Notes: generated from the sequence alone by a model not told the origin. A DNA stretch of 64,000 nucleotides from Thermoleophilaceae bacterium (GCA_030446485.1 JAUJNF010000009.1:60911-124910); one strand, 5' to 3'; positions 1-8,485 are shown, numbered from the stretch's first letter. Numbers and translations are program-made.

Positions 1-1632
1 GGCCACCAGCCGATCGGCGAGCCGGGAGGACAGCGCCATCGTGGTGAGCGCGGGGTTGGCGCTCCCCTGGGTCGGCATCGCGCTCGTGTCAGCCACCAGC
101 AGGTTGGGCACCTCCCACGCGCGGTGGTCGCGATCCACGACGCTCTCCTCGGGCGAGGTGCCCATGCGGCATCCCCCCACGAGGTGCGCGTAGCGATCGA
201 TCTCGAGCGTGTCTTGGGCGCCCGCCGCTTCCCAGATCTCGTACAGCTTGCTCTTGGCGTAGGCGATGTTCTTGCGGTCGTTGTCGCACTGGGTGTAGTC
301 GAGGCGGGCGATCGGCATCCCGTTGAGGTCGAGCTCGCCGGCCAGCGTCACCCGGTTCTCGGCCCGGGGAAGCAGCTCGCAGAGCATTCCGAGCGTGGTC
401 CAGTGGTTGTAGTCGCGCATGTACTCGCGCAGCGCCTCGCCCCAGTGGCCATCGGCCAGCACGTGACCGGCCCAGCCGATCGGCAGCGGGCCGACGGTCT
501 GGATGCTGAACCCGCGGGCGAAGCCGCGCCGCTCGTCGGTCTCGTAGAACTGCTCGGAGGAGATTTGGGGCGGCGGGCCCTTGTACATGCGCATCAGGTC
601 CGGGAAGCGGGCCGCCACGTGGGGAGCGCCCTGGACCATCACGTAGCGGCCGACCTGGTCCTCGCCGTTGGCGAGTCCCTTCGGGAAGCGGCGGCTCGTG
701 GAGTTCAGCAGCAGCCGCGGCGTCTCGATCGAGTAGCCGGCCACCGCCACCACGGCGGCCCGCTGGAAGCGCTCGCGCCCGCCCTTCACGTACGTGACGC
801 CCGTGCAGCGTCCGCGCTCGTCCACCTCCACCCGGGTCGCCATGCTGTCGGCACGGATCTCCACGCCGTGGGCGATCGCGTCCGGCACGTGGGTCACGAG
901 CGGGCTCGCCTTGGCGTTCACCTTGCAGCCCTGGATGCAGAAGCCGCGGTAGATGCAGTGCGGCCGGTTGCCGAACGTGCCGCTCGGTATCCCGACGGGG
1001 CCCACGCGCATCTCGATTCCCACGGCGCGCGCGCCGTCCTGCGCCCGTTCGGCGGCACCGCCCACCGGATGGGCCGAGTGCGGGTAGGAGTGCGGGTCGC
1101 CCCAGGGCCAGTCCTGTCCGGCCACGGGCAGCTCGGCCTCGACGCGCTCGTAGTGGGCCTTCAGCTCCCAGTAGGAGAGCGGCCAGTCGGCGCCCACCCC
1201 GTCGCGCGTGTGGGTCTCGAAGTCGGAGGGGTGGAAGCGCGGCGTGTAGCCGGCGTAGTGGAGCATCGTCCCGCCGACCCCCACGCCGCTGTTGTTCTGG
1301 CCTAGCTCCACCGGGTCCTCCCCGCCGATGACGCGGTTCTCCGTCCAGTAGAGGGATCGCGCGCCCTCCTCGTCGCTCACCCAGTCGCTGTCGGGGTCGA
1401 AGAAGGGGCCCTTCTCGAGCACCACGATCCGCCACCCCGCTCGCGCGAGGCGCTGGGCCAGCACCGCGCCGCCCGCGCCGCAGCCCACGATCAGGAGGTC
1501 CACCTCGTCGGCGTCGTCGAAGGTGCGCATGGCCGCGCGCCCCGGTATGCCGCGTGCGTGCGGGTCGAGCAGGTGGCGCGAGTCGTTGTCGGGCGGGCCC
1601 ACCGCGCCCTTCAGGCGGGTCTGCAGGCTCAC
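1..1632 (-). CDS. GMC-family FAD oxidoreductase (3' end cut by window edge)
   Basis: Glucose-methanol-choline family flavoenzyme, expected to oxidise a sugar or alcohol using FAD and pass electrons to a respiratory acceptor. I chose the GTG at 1632-1630 because it overlaps the TGA of the upstream gene (GTGA); an internal ATG lies at 1530. The dinucleotide-binding motif GCGAGG is at about residues 50-55, followed by the acidic end of the second strand (VVLEKG). Near the C-terminus are HLVGGCRMG and GSANPALTTMA, which correspond to the family's catalytic His and Asn/His loops. All 544 visible codons are open and only a few C-terminal residues should be missing. Its neighbour is a gluconate 2-dehydrogenase subunit 3 relative, so this is probably the catalytic subunit of a gluconate/sugar dehydrogenase complex. 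The exact substrate is not deducible. Confidence 0.88.
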   Translation of the reverse strand, partial: MSLQTRLKGAVGPPDNDSRHLLDPHARGIPGRAAMRTFDDADEVDLLIVGCGAGGAVLAQRLARAGWRIVVLEKGPFFDPDSDWVSDEEGARSLYWTENRVIGGEDPVELGQNNSGVGVGGTMLHYAGYTPRFHPSDFETHTRDGVGADWPLSYWELKAHYERVEAELPVAGQDWPWGDPHSYPHSAHPVGGAAERAQDGARAVGIEMRVGPVGIPSGTFGNRPHCIYRGFCIQGCKVNAKASPLVTHVPDAIAHGVEIRADSMATRVEVDERGRCTGVTYVKGGRERFQRAAVVAVAGYSIETPRLLLNSTSRRFPKGLANGEDQVGRYVMVQGAPHVAARFPDLMRMYKGPPPQISSEQFYETDERRGFARGFSIQTVGPLPIGWAGHVLADGHWGEALREYMRDYNHWTTLGMLCELLPRAENRVTLAGELDLNGMPIARLDYTQCDNDRKNIAYAKSKLYEIWEAAGAQDTLEIDRYAHLVGGCRMGTSPEESVVDRDHRAWEVPNLLVADTSAMPTQGSANPALTTMALSSRLADRLVA

Positions 1633-2360
1633 TCGGCGCCGCGCTCCAGCACGTCGCCGACCGGGTCCACCTCGAAGGCCTCGTCCCCCTCCCAGCCCTC
1701 CCTCTGACCGACGCCCATCCGCGCGTAGCCCTGGGGGTAGGCGGGGCCGCCGAAGCCGATCTCGTTCCACGCCCAGGGATGCGAGTAGAAGGCGGCGAGC
1801 ACGGACCGCGTCACCACGCCCCAGGCCTTGTCCGGAGGCATGTGGTCCCACACGCCGCCGCTCAGGTCGCCGTCGGCAAAGGCGCCCACGATCTCGCGCC
1901 GAACGTCGGCCGGCAACGCGGCGAACGAGTCGAGCCCGTGCTCGCGCGCGGCGTCGTCAAGGCCGCGGGCGACGCGGCGCCACACCTCGCGGTCGTCGGG
2001 CATCCCGGCGTGCTGGTAGCCGTCGAGCCTGCCGCCGTGCAGCTTGTCGTCCACGTAGGCCAGCACGGGGATGCGCGGCTCGGCCTCCTGAGCACACACG
2101 GTGTCGCAGAACGCCGCCAGGGTGCTCGCCTCTCGGGCGTCGAAGAAGCGGATGGGCGGCGGGTTCTCCACCCTGTCCAGCACCAGCCGGCGCGTGGCCG
2201 CGTCCCAGTGGCCGGCGCGGGCGAGCACGTCGTGGTCCGGATAGCGGCCCCGCATCTGTGGCGTCGTGCCGCGCCGCTGGCGCGGGAGGCCGGGCGGGGG
2301 GCCCGGGGCGCCGGCCCGGTGCTTGGGCAGGTGGTGGGGCTCGCGGAAGTCCGGGGCCAC
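1629..2360 (-). CDS. Gluconate 2-dehydrogenase subunit 3 family protein
   Basis: About 243 residues, similar in character to the small (gamma) subunit family of membrane-bound FAD gluconate 2-dehydrogenase. This subunit usually accompanies a GMC catalytic subunit and helps its export or assembly. The recognisable core is FFDAREASTLAAFCDTV, then a helical body with an aromatic stretch (SHPWAWNEIGFGGPAYP) near the end. The GTG at 2360-2358 is chosen because it lies 17 bases after the upstream stop; ATG at about 2256 is an alternative. The TGA overlaps the GMC gene's GTG start by 4 bases, which implies translational coupling. No Tat or Sec signal is obvious at the chosen start. Family call is good; partner and substrate are inferred from position. 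Confidence 0.75.
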   Translation of the reverse strand: MAPDFREPHHLPKHRAGAPGPPPGLPRQRRGTTPQMRGRYPDHDVLARAGHWDAATRRLVLDRVENPPPIRFFDAREASTLAAFCDTVCAQEAEPRIPVLAYVDDKLHGGRLDGYQHAGMPDDREVWRRVARGLDDAAREHGLDSFAALPADVRREIVGAFADGDLSGGVWDHMPPDKAWGVVTRSVLAAFYSHPWAWNEIGFGGPAYPQGYARMGVGQREGWEGDEAFEVDPVGDVLERGAE

Positions 2361-2377
2361 GAGACTGTGCTCGCCCC

Positions 2378-2830
2378 CTAGCGCTCGCGCGGCAGCGCCG
2401 CGGCGAGCATGCCGATCGCGCCCACCATCGTGAGCGATCCGGGGGCGAACAGCGGCGGTCCCATCAGCAGGTTGAAGCTCGCCTCGCGGAAGCCGCCGGG
2501 CTTCCTCGCCAGCCCTCGCATGTGCATCCCGACGCCGATTATGCCCTGGACGCCGTAGACCGCGGAGGCCACCGGCAGCGCACGGCGGGCAGCGCGCTCG
2601 GAGAAGACGCCCGCCACACCGGCGGCCACCAGCGGAGGCGTGGCGGCGAGCGGGCTCCACATCATCTTGTTGCCGAACGAGCCGCGGTAGTGCTCGAGGT
2701 ATATGTCGGTGGCGAGCGGGAGGGCGCTCATCGCGGCGAAGCCGGACAGCGTGCGCTGCAGGCGCCCGCTACGCACGTTCCGCGCGGCCCGGCGCACGCG
2801 CCTGCGTGACCTGCGGCCGCTCCGGGTCAT
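2378..2830 (-). CDS. Hypothetical membrane protein of a sugar-dehydrogenase operon
   Basis: 150 residues with a very basic N-terminus (many Arg in the first 25) followed by three or four hydrophobic segments, the clearest being LPVASAVYGVQGIIGVGM and the C-terminal LTMVGAIGMLAAAL. I do not recognise the family. The ATG at 2830-2828 overlaps the stop of the enolase-superfamily gene (ATGA), and the next gene begins 17 bases after its stop. It is therefore co-transcribed with, and sandwiched between, metabolic enzymes. A role as membrane anchor or electron-transfer partner for the dehydrogenase is possible, but no haem-binding or redox motif (no CxxCH) is visible. Confidence 0.6.
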   Translation of the reverse strand: MTRSGRRSRRRVRRAARNVRSGRLQRTLSGFAAMSALPLATDIYLEHYRGSFGNKMMWSPLAATPPLVAAGVAGVFSERAARRALPVASAVYGVQGIIGVGMHMRGLARKPGGFREASFNLLMGPPLFAPGSLTMVGAIGMLAAALPRER

Positions 2831-3945
2831 GCCGCGTACCGCTCGGCGTCCGCGCGCCGAAGCTCGAGCCCGAGGCCGGGCCGCTCGGTATCGGGATGCA
2901 GCGCGCCGCCGACGGGCCGGAGGACCCCGTCGAAGAACAGCTCTTCGATCCTCACGTGGTCGTGGAAGTACTCGAGGTGCACGAGCGGCTCGATCGCCGC
3001 CCCGGCGTGCGCGTGTATGGAGGGTGCGGTGTGCGCCGACAGGGGAATGCCGCGCGCCTGGCAGAGGGCACCGACTCTCAGCAGCTCGGTGATGCCCGCG
3101 CAGCGGGTCACGTCGGCCTGCAGCACGTCGACCGCCCCGGCCTCGAGCATGCGGCCGAAGTAGGGGAGGTCGTAGCCGTACTCCCCCGCCGCAACGTCCA
3201 TGGCGGCCGGGGCGCGGTCGCGCACGAGTCGCAGCCCGTCCAGATCGTCGGAGGAGACCGGCTCCTCGAACCACGTCACGTCCTCCTCGGCGAAGCGCTC
3301 GGCGAGCGCCAGCGCCTGCTTGCGGTCGTAGGCGCCGTTGGCATCCACGAACAGGCCGGCGGCCGGTCCGATCGCCTCCCGCGCGGCGCCCACCCGCTCG
3401 GGATCGGCGGCCGGATCCGTGCCCACCTTCATCTTCACCCGCTCGATGCCGCTCCCCACCCAGCCGGCGAGCTGCTCCTCGAGATCGGCGAGCGAGTACG
3501 AGGTGAAGCCGCCGCTGCCGTAGACGGGCACCGCTTCGCGAACCGGGCCGAGGAGCGTGGCCAGCGAGACCCCGAGCAGCCTTGCCTTGAGGTCCCACAG
3601 CGCCACGTCCACCGCGGCGATCGCGCTCGAGACGACCCCCGGGCGGCCGAGGTTGCGCGTGGCCCGCACCATGGCCTGCCACGCGGCGGGCGGCGCCATG
3701 GCGTCGCATCCGGCCACGACATCCATGAGCTTCGACTCCACGAGCCGGGCGGCCGACACGTCGGCGTAGGTGTAGCCGAGGCCGCGCTCACCGCCCGCAA
3801 AGACCTCGACCACCACCAGCGTCGTGCTGTCCCACTCGAGGGTTCCGTCGGCCTCCGGGCGGTCCGTGGGAACCACGTAGGCCGAGACCTCCAGTCCGTC
3901 GACCGCGGCGCCCGTGGCGGCCGGCCGCACCTCTACCGCGCTCAT
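2827..3945 (-). CDS. Enolase-superfamily enzyme, mandelate-racemase subgroup
   Basis: 372-residue member of the enolase superfamily; such enzymes abstract a proton alpha to a carboxylate, typically to racemise or dehydrate sugar acids. Visible active-site set: KMK at 171-173, metal ligands Asp201 (VDANG), Glu228 (FEEPV) and Glu255 (GEYGY), then Asp278 with His305 (SAHTAPSIH) and Glu325. The Lys plus Asp-His dyad pattern is that of the mandelate racemase subgroup, which includes gluconate, galactonate and other acid-sugar dehydratases. ATG at 3945 overlaps the TPP-enzyme stop by 4 bases and its own stop overlaps the next start. Beside a gluconate-dehydrogenase-like complex, an aldonate dehydratase is the best guess, but substrate cannot be read from sequence. 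Confidence 0.85.
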   Translation of the reverse strand: MSAVEVRPAATGAAVDGLEVSAYVVPTDRPEADGTLEWDSTTLVVVEVFAGGERGLGYTYADVSAARLVESKLMDVVAGCDAMAPPAAWQAMVRATRNLGRPGVVSSAIAAVDVALWDLKARLLGVSLATLLGPVREAVPVYGSGGFTSYSLADLEEQLAGWVGSGIERVKMKVGTDPAADPERVGAAREAIGPAAGLFVDANGAYDRKQALALAERFAEEDVTWFEEPVSSDDLDGLRLVRDRAPAAMDVAAGEYGYDLPYFGRMLEAGAVDVLQADVTRCAGITELLRVGALCQARGIPLSAHTAPSIHAHAGAAIEPLVHLEYFHDHVRIEELFFDGVLRPVGGALHPDTERPGLGLELRRADAERYAA

Positions 3946-5729
3946 CGGCCCGGCACCAGCTCCGCCACCTTGTCGCGGACGGTCTGGCGGATGATGGCGC
4001 GGGCGTCGGGGTCGCCCTTGAGCAGCGAGGACGTGATCGCCTTCGCCTGCTCGAGCTTGATGTGGGGCGGCAGCGGCGGTACCTCGGGGTCGGTGATCGC
4101 CTCGAGCACCACCGGCCGGTCGGCGGCCAGCGCCTGATCCCACGCGTCGCCCACCTGATCGGGCGAATCGACCCGGATGCCCTTCAGCCCGATCAGCTCC
4201 GCGTAACGCGCGTAGGGGAAGTCGGGCACCTTCTGTGCGGCCTCGAACTTGGGGTCGCCCATCTGCGCGCGCTGCTCCCACGTGACCTGGTTCAGGTCGC
4301 CGTTGTTCAGCACCAGCACGATCAGGCGCGGATCGCTCCACTTCTTCCACGAGTCGGCCACCGTGATCAGCTCGCTCAGCCCGTTCATCTGCATCGCGCC
4401 GTCGCCCACCAGGGCGATGGCCACCCGGTCGGGATGGGTGAACTTGGCCGCGATGGCGTAGGGCACGCCCGGGCCCATGGTGGCGAGCGTGCCGGAGAGG
4501 GAGGCCTTCATGCCCTTGCGGATCTTCAGGTCGCGGGCGAACCAGTTGGCGGCCGAGCCGGAGTCGGCGCTGAGGATGCAGTTCTCGGGCAGCCGCGGCG
4601 ACAGCTCCCAGAACACGCGCTGCGGGTTGAGCGGATCGGCGTCCTTCATCGCGCGCGTCTCGAGCACCTTCCACCACTCGGCCACGCCCTGCTCGATCTC
4701 CTCGCGCCAGGAGCGATCGGTCTTGCGCTCGAGCAACGGGATGAGGGCTCTCAGCGTCTGGGCGCTGTCGCCCACCAGGTTCTCCTCCATCGGGTAGCGG
4801 ATGCCGATCATGCGTCCGTCGATGTCGATCTGCACGCCGCGCGCCTCGCCCTCCTCGGGCAGGAACTCCGAGTAGGGGAAGCTCGACCCCACCATCAGCA
4901 GGGTGTCGCAGCCCATCATCATGTCCGAGCTCGGACGCGTGCCGAGGAGGCCGATCGAGCCGGTCACGTAGGGCAGGGCGTCGGGCAGCACCGCCTTTCC
5001 GAGCAGCGCCTTGGCCACCCCCGCTCCGAGGAGCTCCGCGACCTCCTCGAGCTCGTCGCCGGCGTGCAGGGCGCCCTGGCCGACGAGGATGGCCACGCGC
5101 TCGCCCGCGTTCAGCACGTCGGCGGCGCGCCGCAGGTCGGCGTCCTCGGGCACGATCCTCGGCGGGTTCCAACCGCTGCCCGAGTGCACGGTGCCGTGCT
5201 CGCGCGGCGCCTCCTCGACGGCCTCCTCCTCCTGCAGGTCGTTCGGCACGATCAGGCAGGTGACCGTGCGCTCGGACAGCGCGGTGCGCACCGCGCGGTC
5301 CACCAGGTGACGGATCTGCGCGGGGTCGGTGGCCATGTGCACGTACTCGTGCGCGACGTCCTTGAACAGCGAGACGAGGTCGACCTCCTGCTGGTAGCTG
5401 CCGCCGAGGCCCGACTGGGCCTGCTGGCCGACGATGGCGAGCACCGGCTGGTGGTCGAGCTTGGCGTCGTACAGGCCGTTCAGCAGGTGGATGGCCCCGG
5501 GTCCCGAGGTGGCGAGGCACACGCCGATCTCGCCGGTGAACTTGGCGTGCGCGCAGGCCATGAAGGCCGACATCTCCTCGTGGCGGGAGTGCACGAGCTC
5601 GAGCCGGTCGCCGGCGCGGTCGAAGGCCCCCATGAGGCCGTTGATGCCGTCGCCCGGGTAGCCGTAGATGCGGGAGATCCCCCAGTCGTTGAGGCGGTGC
5701 AGCAGGTGGTCTGAGACGTTGTCGGACAT
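3942..5729 (-). CDS. Thiamine-pyrophosphate enzyme, pyruvate oxidase/acetolactate synthase-like
   Basis: 595-residue protein with the three-domain layout of TPP-dependent decarboxylases: PYR domain with catalytic Glu about 51 (SRHEEMSAFMA), central Rossmann-like domain, and PP domain with the cofactor motif beginning VGDGAMQMNG and ending VLNNGDLN. The overall look is closest to PoxB-type pyruvate oxidases and the broad thiamine-requiring group around them, so oxidative decarboxylation of a 2-oxo acid is likely. ATG at 5729 is preceded by AAGGAG at ideal spacing. It is the first gene of a five-gene operon with 4-base overlaps. A degenerate 0.3 kb copy of its middle part (about 4475-4772) lies at 9385-9683. 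No C-terminal lipid-binding helix as in E. coli PoxB is evident. Confidence 0.85.
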   Translation of the reverse strand: MSDNVSDHLLHRLNDWGISRIYGYPGDGINGLMGAFDRAGDRLELVHSRHEEMSAFMACAHAKFTGEIGVCLATSGPGAIHLLNGLYDAKLDHQPVLAIVGQQAQSGLGGSYQQEVDLVSLFKDVAHEYVHMATDPAQIRHLVDRAVRTALSERTVTCLIVPNDLQEEEAVEEAPREHGTVHSGSGWNPPRIVPEDADLRRAADVLNAGERVAILVGQGALHAGDELEEVAELLGAGVAKALLGKAVLPDALPYVTGSIGLLGTRPSSDMMMGCDTLLMVGSSFPYSEFLPEEGEARGVQIDIDGRMIGIRYPMEENLVGDSAQTLRALIPLLERKTDRSWREEIEQGVAEWWKVLETRAMKDADPLNPQRVFWELSPRLPENCILSADSGSAANWFARDLKIRKGMKASLSGTLATMGPGVPYAIAAKFTHPDRVAIALVGDGAMQMNGLSELITVADSWKKWSDPRLIVLVLNNGDLNQVTWEQRAQMGDPKFEAAQKVPDFPYARYAELIGLKGIRVDSPDQVGDAWDQALAADRPVVLEAITDPEVPPLPPHIKLEQAKAITSSLLKGDPDARAIIRQTVRDKVAELVPGR

Positions 5730-5758
5730 GGGGCTCCTTGTGTCGGTATGTCGGGAAC

Positions 5759-6208
5759 TCAGCGGTCGAGCACGACGTATGCGGCGCTCGTACCGGCGGC
5801 GTAGACGAAGTGGTGGAGGGCGTCGGTGGCCACGTCGCGGCCCTCCTGCTTCCAGGGGGCGGGGGCGATGTCGAGGGCCGGGAGCATCGCCAGCGACGAC
5901 CCCCAGACGGTGGCCCAGTGAGCACCTGTCGCGGCGGCGCCGTGCAGGCCTGCCGCGCCGAGCACGCCGCGCACGGCTCCCCACCCGGTGCCATAGGCCC
6001 AGTGCACGATGTTCGAGAAGCGCGCGGCCCCCGCGTCATCCTTGGGCTCGACGCCCAGTACCACGCCCGCGGCGTCGGCCGGGGCCGAGCTGCTGCCGCG
6101 GTCGCGCAACTTCGCCTCGAGCGTGCTCGACACCGTCATGGCCGCCGTGCCGGCCGCGCCGGCGATCAGGCCCCTGCCCACGGCGCCCGTCAGCTCATCG
6201 AACGTCAT
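5759..6208 (-). CDS. Hypothetical small membrane protein
   Basis: 149 residues, Ala/Gly-rich, with an N-terminal hydrophobic hairpin (RGLIAGAAGTAAMT) and two further weakly hydrophobic stretches, ending in HFVYAAGTSAAYVVLDR. This pattern resembles small uncharacterised inner-membrane proteins with a glycine-zipper start; I cannot name the family. ATG at 6208 has a good ribosome-binding site (GAGGAGG about 5 bases upstream). It ends 30 bases before the TPP-enzyme start on the same strand, so it may be the leading gene of that operon. A CGTAA-N6-CGTCA repeat lies 100 bases upstream. Confidence 0.65.
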   Translation of the reverse strand: MTFDELTGAVGRGLIAGAAGTAAMTVSSTLEAKLRDRGSSSAPADAAGVVLGVEPKDDAGAARFSNIVHWAYGTGWGAVRGVLGAAGLHGAAATGAHWATVWGSSLAMLPALDIAPAPWKQEGRDVATDALHHFVYAAGTSAAYVVLDR

Positions 6209-6311
6209 GCAACCTCCTCGTGGGTCGAACCGCTCGCAGCGGGAGAACGGACCCGCCGATGGAATGAGTCATACCCGCATCGGGTCCAATAATGGGGCGT
6301 TCCAGCACCTC

Positions 6312-6327
6312 GTAATGCACTCGTCAC
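6312..6327 (+). promoter_or_regulatory. CGTAA-N6-CGTCA direct repeat (copy 1)
   Basis: Reads CGTAATGCACTCGTCA, two 5-base half-sites with an 11-base period, the spacing used by OmpR/PhoB-type regulators. The same arrangement recurs at 12626, 30049 and 34139. It lies upstream of the small membrane protein gene at 6208, in inverted orientation to it. Confidence 0.45.
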
Positions 6328-6444
6328 CTGGCCCGCCGGCCGCACGCGCCCCGCCTCTCCGGCCGGGCGTGCCCTCGGCCGCCAGGCGCCCCGATCCTCG
6401 TAATCACGGCCACGGCCACGGCCACGGCGCCCCTGCGTGGGGTG

Positions 6445-6490
6445 TGTGGAGAGCGTTCTGGATGAGGTTGCGCAGCACCCCCGTTCGAGC
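6445..6490 (-). pseudogene. Histidine-kinase N-box remnant
   Basis: On the minus strand this stretch reads VLRNLIQNALHTP, which closely resembles the ATP-binding N-box of sensor kinases (the intact kinase at 10675-11883 has VLFNLIQNAIRHTP). No other kinase motif is found around it, and the frame soon runs into proline/tryptophan-rich low-complexity sequence. It looks like a scrap left by a deleted two-component gene. Being short, chance similarity cannot be fully excluded. Confidence 0.4.
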
Positions 6491-6643
6491 TTCACGGCGT
6501 TGCCCTACGTCAGGGTCATGCCCGCCGGAACCTCGACGCTGACGTGAACGTCCTCCATGTCAGCCCTCTCGGAGTCATGTTGCGGGAGAGCGGCCCAATC
6601 GGTCCCCTCTCCCGGGGTCGAAAGATCCTCAAATTCTCGGCTC

Positions 6644-6659
6644 CGTAAGAAGGTCGTAA
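6644..6659 (+). promoter_or_regulatory. CGTAA-N6-CGTAA direct repeat upstream of GH15 gene
   Basis: Two perfect CGTAA half-sites 11 bases apart, followed 22 bases later by a -10-like TAGAAG (6682-6687) and then the TTG at 6695. The position, over where a -35 box would be, is typical for an activator of the OmpR/PhoB class and supports the TTG as the true start. Confidence 0.45.
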
Positions 6660-6694
6660 CCGCGCAGAAACCTCCACCGGGTAGAAGACAGGGC

Positions 6695-8485
6695 TTGTCC
6701 GCTCGAATCGACGACTACGGGTTCTTGTCCAACTGCCACTCGGCCGCCCTCGTCAGTCGTGCCGGGTCGGTGGATTGGTGGTGCGTGCCGCGGTTCGACT
6801 CCCCTTCGGTGTTCGGGCGGCTGCTCGGCCCTGACGCCGGGCACTGGTCGCTGGGCCCGACGGCCGCCTTCGAGGTCGAGCGACGATACGAACCCGACTC
6901 CTTGGTGCTGCGCACCGTCTTCACGACCGCGGGCGGCGAGGTGACGGTCACCGACGCCCTCGGTCTCGCGGACGGGGCGCGGGGCCACGAAATCGGCCTG
7001 CGCAGCCCTCACGTACTGCTGCGACGCGTCGAGGGGTCCACGGGAGCTGTCGAAATGGCCACCGAGTTCGCGCCGCGCATGGAGTATGGGCTCACCGTCC
7101 CGCACACGGTCGGCTCGCCGGATGGCGTGGTGGCGCGGGGCGGTCCGGTCCGCCTGGCCCTCAGCGGGGGAATCACGCTTTCCCCTGAGCGGGGCTGCGC
7201 CAGGGGCCGGTTCACCGTGCACGCTGGAGAGCAAATCGACCTCCGGGTGGCATTCACGCCCTCGTCCGGCGAGTCGAGCACCGATGGCGCCGGTCGGGCG
7301 AACCTCGACAGCACGATCGACGGATGGAGGTCGTGGGCGCAGCTGCACGACGGCTACAACGGGCGCCACCGGGACGCCGTCCGGCGCAGCTCCCTCGTGC
7401 TCCAGGGGCTCACCTTCCAGCCGACCGGCGCGGTGGTTGCCGCGGCCACCACATCGCTTCCAGAGATCGTCGGCGCCGACCTCAACTTCGACTACCGCTA
7501 CGCGTGGCTGCGCGACCTCAGCCTGACCATCCGCTCGCTGTGGATCGCGGCGTGTCCCGACGAGGCCAGCCGGCTCTTCGAGTGGATCGCCGACGCCGCC
7601 GGCCACCTCGGGGACGAACGCGTCCAGATCATGTACGGCGTGGAGGGTGAGCGCAACCTCGCCGAGCACGAGCTGGTGCATCTGTCCGGTTTCCGTGACA
7701 GTCGTCCCGTGAGGGCGGGAAACGCCGCGTGGGACCAGGAGCAGCTCGACGTACTCGGAGAGGTGCTGGACGCGGCCGAGCAGCTGCGAGAGCAGCTCGG
7801 CGAGCTCAGCGAGTCCACCCGTGAGCTCCTCGTGACGCTGGCCGACCGGGCCGCTGCCACCTGGCGCGAGCCGGATGCCGGGATGTGGGAGGCGCGCGAT
7901 CAACAGCGCCAGTACGTCTCCTCCAAGGTGATGTGCTGGGTTGCTCTCGACCGTGCCATCCGGCTGGCCCCGCTGCTCGGAGACGGCGTGCATCTCGATC
8001 GCTGGGAAGACGCCCGCGAACGCGTTCGCGCCGCCGTGCTGGCCAAGGGCTGGAGCGACCAGGCGGGGGCCTACGCGGGCGCCTTTGGCTCCGACGACCT
8101 CGATGCCTCCGTCCTGCTGCTGCCGCTCGTGCGCTTCCTACCCGCCGACGACGAGCGGATGTGGGCAACGATCGAGGCGATTGAGCGAGAGCTGGGCGAC
8201 ATCGGCCTCGTCCGCCGGTGGCCCGAGGACCCGATGGGCTTTCTCATCTGCACCTTCTGGCTCGTCGAGTGCCTCGCGATGGGAGGCGAGGTGGCTCGCG
8301 CCGAGGTGTGGTTCGACCGAGCCATCTCCTACGCGAACGACCTCGGTCTTCTCTCGGAGGAGGCCGACCCGGACCGCAAGGAGCTGTTGGGCAACTACCC
8401 GCAGGCCTTCTCGCACGTGGGGCTCATCAACGCCGCGTGGCGACTTACGGAGACCGCAGAACAAACGAAAAGAGACGAGAAATGA
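6695..8485 (+). CDS. Glycoside hydrolase family 15 protein (trehalase/glucoamylase-like)
   Basis: Family GH15 inverting glucosidase, about 596 residues from the TTG at 6695. It begins with the typical N-terminal signature RIDDYGFLSNCHSAALVSRAGSVDWWCVP, continues with a beta-sandwich domain, then the (alpha/alpha)6 catalytic domain starting at DLNFDYRYAWLRD and ending with NYPQAFSHVGLINAAW. Actinobacterial members of this type are either trehalases or glucoamylases; both release glucose. The frame is open upstream to an ATG at 6557, but that extension is unlike the family and overlaps a promoter-like repeat. Its TGA overlaps the ATG of a glucose-dehydrogenase-like SDR, suggesting that released glucose is oxidised by the partner. 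No signal peptide is seen, so it is probably cytoplasmic. Confidence 0.85.
   Translation: MSARIDDYGFLSNCHSAALVSRAGSVDWWCVPRFDSPSVFGRLLGPDAGHWSLGPTAAFEVERRYEPDSLVLRTVFTTAGGEVTVTDALGLADGARGHEIGLRSPHVLLRRVEGSTGAVEMATEFAPRMEYGLTVPHTVGSPDGVVARGGPVRLALSGGITLSPERGCARGRFTVHAGEQIDLRVAFTPSSGESSTDGAGRANLDSTIDGWRSWAQLHDGYNGRHRDAVRRSSLVLQGLTFQPTGAVVAAATTSLPEIVGADLNFDYRYAWLRDLSLTIRSLWIAACPDEASRLFEWIADAAGHLGDERVQIMYGVEGERNLAEHELVHLSGFRDSRPVRAGNAAWDQEQLDVLGEVLDAAEQLREQLGELSESTRELLVTLADRAAATWREPDAGMWEARDQQRQYVSSKVMCWVALDRAIRLAPLLGDGVHLDRWEDARERVRAAVLAKGWSDQAGAYAGAFGSDDLDASVLLLPLVRFLPADDERMWATIEAIERELGDIGLVRRWPEDPMGFLICTFWLVECLAMGGEVARAEVWFDRAISYANDLGLLSEEADPDRKELLGNYPQAFSHVGLINAAWRLTETAEQTKRDEK

Larger units (their letters stand above)
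6209..6694. other. Divergent intergenic region with regulatory repeats and gene remnants
   Basis: This 486-base gap separates a minus-strand gene from the GH15 gene. It holds an inverted repeat ACCCG-CAT-CGGGT (6272-6284), a CGTAA-N6-CGTCA repeat (6312-6327), a run of GGCCAC hexamers (about 6407-6428), a minus-strand sensor-kinase N-box remnant (about 6445-6490), an 18-codon minus-strand ORF (6505-6558), and a CGTAA-N6-CGTAA repeat (6644-6659) just upstream of the likely GH15 start. A frame is open from 6557, but its first 46 codons show no resemblance to GH15 N-termini and contain the regulatory repeat, so I treat them as non-coding. Confidence 0.6.

Noticed and set aside
4062..5714. Long plus-strand open frame opposite the TPP enzyme
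   Set aside because: Antisense shadow with His/Val/Arg-rich composition and no family motif; the minus-strand gene has full domain evidence.
2827..6039. A single 1070-codon minus-strand frame spanning the TPP enzyme, enolase and small membrane protein region
   Set aside because: Only the part after 3945 reads as the enolase-like protein; the rest is an out-of-frame reading of the TPP-enzyme gene, rich in Arg/Ala/Gly, as usual for very GC-rich DNA.
6404..6428. GGCCAC hexamer run as a possible regulatory or CRISPR-like repeat
   Set aside because: Only about three perfect units without spacers; simple low-complexity sequence.
6557..6694. ATG at 6557 as start of the GH15 protein
   Set aside because: The 46-residue extension does not resemble GH15 N-termini and contains the CGTAA-N6-CGTAA promoter-like repeat.
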